From positions 1-7,743 of the forward strand of contig JBNMOT010000152.1 of the NCBI GenBank assembly GCA_051275515.1: a stretch of 7,743 bases of DNA. Direction: 5' to 3'. The stretch comes from Oleispira sp051275515. GTDB lineage: Bacteria > Pseudomonadota > Gammaproteobacteria > Pseudomonadales > Oceanobacteraceae. The notes beneath the pieces were generated by a model. The model was not told the origin of the DNA. It saw only the letters and a program-made list of their open reading frames with translations, and did no database searches. Below, in pieces: positions 6,180 through 7,743 of the stretch. Every line of letters begins with the position of its first letter. Position 1 is the first letter of the stretch. Both the position numbers and the translations under genes were made by a program.

Positions 6180-6571
6180 CGGTCTTACTTGAGCCGAATG
6201 GCTGCAATGTGCAATTGTGAGATTACACGGGCGGTGGACTTGAGAACTATGGGGGTGTGCATGTGTATTGCGATGGAGCCTTTAGAGCCGTTTCATAGAC
6301 AGGATCTTTGGCGCAGGCATAAAAAAAGATAGAAAAAAGGCTCTTGGTGTGATCAGATTAAGTCGCCAAGCACAAACTAATCACGAACCCAAAAGCCATG
6401 ACTATTATCGACGCAAGACAACAGCTTGGAGTCGATATTTGAGCATTTAAATGCTTAAGGTTGAGTCTATGAGGCTCATCATAGATCCATGTGAGGTAGA
6501 AAATGCATAGGGTAGGTTGATTCGTCGCCACTGAGTCATAATCTAGCTTAAAAGAATGGAACGATTAGCCT
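6180..6571. other. intergenic, hairpin-rich region without a supported gene
   Basis: No protein-coding frame here has family character. Several dyads cluster in the right half: TATCGAC (6406-6412) with GTCGATA (6431-6437) enclosing CAAG/CTTG; a 14-bp perfect palindrome (6442-6455); and CTATGA (6467-6472) with TCATAG (6479-6484). An A-rich run at 6321-6337 reads as a T-rich tract on the minus strand but has only a distant 6-bp partner stem. The stretch could hold a small RNA or a decayed mobile element; neither is shown. Confidence 0.4.
6442..6455. repeat. 14-bp perfect palindrome
   Basis: AGCATTTAAATGCT equals its reverse complement. It lies right after the TATCGAC/GTCGATA stem. It could be an operator, but no adjacent start codon depends on it: it is about 450 bp upstream of the nuclease ATG. 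Confidence 0.35.
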
Positions 6572-6607
6572 CACAGCATGATCCTGCACTAGATGGATCA
6601 TGCTGTG
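6572..6607 (-). terminator. 13-bp perfect hairpin after the peroxidase gene
   Basis: CACAGCATGATCC (6572-6584) pairs perfectly with GGATCATGCTGTG (6595-6607) around a 10-nt loop. It begins 14 nt after the peroxidase stop codon. Neither strand has a T-run directly after it, so it may act as a 3' mRNA stabiliser or an atypical terminator rather than a canonical intrinsic one. Confidence 0.6.
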
Positions 6608-6621
6608 TACATGCGCAGTGA

Positions 6622-7614
6622 TTACTGGCGTCTAATAAAAGATTCAACATAAGCTGGAGTGCGTGCATTTAAAATAGGATCGGCTGACGGCTTGATTCCT
6701 ATTGGTAATAGCACAGGGTTAAAAATACCATTACCACATTCTTGGGTGGTTAATGCGTTATCTCGCTCGCCATTAATAATCACTTGGCCCACTAATAAGC
6801 GCTGTCTAGTCTCTGGCCAAAGAACCGTTGGGTTATTAATTTCATCACCTTTTTCTGCAAGCTTGATAAATAAATTCCATACCGCAGGTTTATCTTTAAT
6901 TCGGGTTAATAATTCATCTTTTAAAAAGTCATCAGCCAGCTCTGCGAGTTGAGCTTGAGATAAATTGACCACACCGTCGACAGGTTCAAAAATCCAACGC
7001 CCTGGTACTAGGTCGCTATTCTTGGTTGTGAATAAAAAGCTGTTCACACCGAAATACGGGCTATTGGCAAAACTGACAGTGGGCGGCAGCTGTTTTACGA
7101 AGTCAAAAAATGCTTTAGCATCGGGTTTGTTATCGATTAGCCATTGCTTGCCTTCAGGCCCTTGTTTAACTTTGACTTGAAAAGTAAAAAAATCGTCTAC
7201 ATTACCGGCAAAAAACACTGGTGAGTTTGTCGTCACAAAGTTAAGACTTTCTGTATCACCGTCAATTTTAAGCGACATAAAGCGGCCCGCCGTTTTATCA
7301 GAAGCGTGCGGATTTGTGCCACCCATTGAAAAACGCGCCGTAACATCAATCTTTGATTGCTTAAAAAAAGGAATGGCTAACTGTTCATTTAATTTAGGGT
7401 TGGGTGCGAAGTAGCCCGAGGTACAAAATCCTTTGGCATGATTGCGAAGCTTTACTTCTTTACCCGCTTCTCGACTCGCCAAATCTGGTGTGCCATTGAC
7501 TGCATCAACTATTTCCTGCATCGTTTTATCTGAGGCATAAAGTGAGCTTGATAAAATAGAAAGACTGGAGAGTAAGCAGATTTTTGACAGTATTTTATAT
7601 CGACGAGTAGCCAT
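6622..7614 (-). CDS. periplasmic catalase-related haem peroxidase (SrpA-like, catalase family)
   Basis: This 330-residue protein belongs to the short catalase-related peroxidases, which keep the catalase haem core but lack the long C-terminal parts. A signal peptide ends at about LYA (25-27), so it acts in the periplasm on peroxides. The distal side has RNHAKG (57-62) with catalytic His59, the conserved RFSMGG (94-99), and Asn130 in TTNSPVFF (128-135), matching the catalase distal Asn before (T/S)P(I/V)FF. The proximal haem ligand fits Tyr322 in R318-T-P-A-Y, the catalase R-x-x-x-Y pattern, in a C-terminus ending DPILNARTPAYVESFIRR (312-329), typical of this subgroup. The ATG has TTAGGA upstream (AGGA 9 nt away). 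It is a single-gene unit with its own promoter and 3' hairpin. Mono-functional peroxidase activity is inferred; the electron donor is unknown. Confidence 0.93.
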   Translation of the reverse strand: MATRRYKILSKICLLSSLSILSSSLYASDKTMQEIVDAVNGTPDLASREAGKEVKLRNHAKGFCTSGYFAPNPKLNEQLAIPFFKQSKIDVTARFSMGGTNPHASDKTAGRFMSLKIDGDTESLNFVTTNSPVFFAGNVDDFFTFQVKVKQGPEGKQWLIDNKPDAKAFFDFVKQLPPTVSFANSPYFGVNSFLFTTKNSDLVPGRWIFEPVDGVVNLSQAQLAELADDFLKDELLTRIKDKPAVWNLFIKLAEKGDEINNPTVLWPETRQRLLVGQVIINGERDNALTTQECGNGIFNPVLLPIGIKPSADPILNARTPAYVESFIRRQ

Positions 7615-7643
7615 TTGTGTTGTTCCTAATGGGATAAGTAATC

Positions 7644-7649
7644 AGTATA
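7644..7649 (-). promoter_or_regulatory. -10 element of the peroxidase gene
   Basis: Minus-strand TATACT lies 29 bp upstream of the start codon and matches the sigma-70 -10 at 5 of 6 positions. The sequence 17 bp upstream (ATATTT) is a poor -35 and lies within the CRP-like palindrome, which suggests regulation through that site. Confidence 0.5.
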
Positions 7650-7663
7650 GACAGATTAACTGA

Positions 7664-7677
7664 GTGAAATATTTCAC
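7664..7677. promoter_or_regulatory. CRP-like operator upstream of the peroxidase gene
   Basis: GTGAAATATTTCAC is a perfect 14-bp palindrome and contains the CRP core GTGA-N6-TCAC exactly; the outer bases are A and C instead of T and A. If TATACT (7649-7644) is the -10, the site centre is near -33 and would overlap the -35, which favours repression. A -10 placed 6-8 bp further downstream would instead make it a class II activator site. Confidence 0.6.
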
Positions 7678-7743
7678 CGTTAAGATATTTTATTTTATAC
7701 ATAGGCTTAAAAGGCATAAAAAGCGCGTTATTAACTTATATCA

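Noticed and set aside
6349..6364. TGTGATCAGATTAAGT as a second CRP site
   Set aside because: Only the left half-site matches; the right half (TCACA) is missing and no promoter is nearby.
1..7743. CRISPR array, tRNA, rRNA, transposase or phage genes
   Set aside because: No regular repeats with spacers, no cloverleaf or rRNA-like stretches and no transposase or phage motifs were seen in any frame.

Overview
This window looks like chromosomal DNA from a marine gammaproteobacterium, most likely Shewanella or a close relative. The reasons are AT-rich intergenic DNA, a family I lipase with its dedicated foldase, a secreted endonuclease I carrying LTD and PPC modules, a periplasmic catalase-related peroxidase, and a siderophore-type TonB-dependent receptor start. 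The genus is an inference from gene content; no rRNA or tRNA is present to fix it.

All recognisable genes are on the minus strand, so transcription runs right to left. From the right: a periplasmic haem peroxidase (7614-6622) has a symmetric CRP-like site and a TATACT -10 upstream and a 13-bp perfect hairpin after its stop. A hairpin-rich spacer of about 630 bp follows; it includes a fold-back element bounded by TGACCCCC and its inverted copy (6037-6153). Next is a three-module secreted nuclease (5988-4354) ending in a clear intrinsic terminator (4324-4306). Then comes a two-gene lipase operon: lipase (3859-2888) and its membrane-anchored foldase (2882-1884), separated by 5 nt. A spacer of about 690 bp with a candidate Fur box leads to a chimeric reading frame (1196-477). 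The left edge holds the first 22 codons of another membrane or exported protein (66-1).

The most unusual item is the 239-codon frame at 1196-477. Its first ~124 residues are the signal peptide, TonB box and plug start of a TonB-dependent receptor. Its last ~115 residues are the C-terminal part of a LysR-family (CynR-like) effector domain. The two are joined in frame at a GCACGTGC palindrome. The simplest reading is a deletion that removed the receptor barrel and the DNA-binding half of a downstream regulator, leaving an open chimera.

The lipase, foldase and nuclease form a scavenging set: extracellular lipid and DNA degradation, with the foldase maturing the lipase in the periplasm before type II secretion. 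The peroxidase is a periplasmic oxidative-defence enzyme. Apart from the lipase pair, the genes appear to be separate transcription units. I see no CRISPR array, tRNA, rRNA, transposase or complete defence system.
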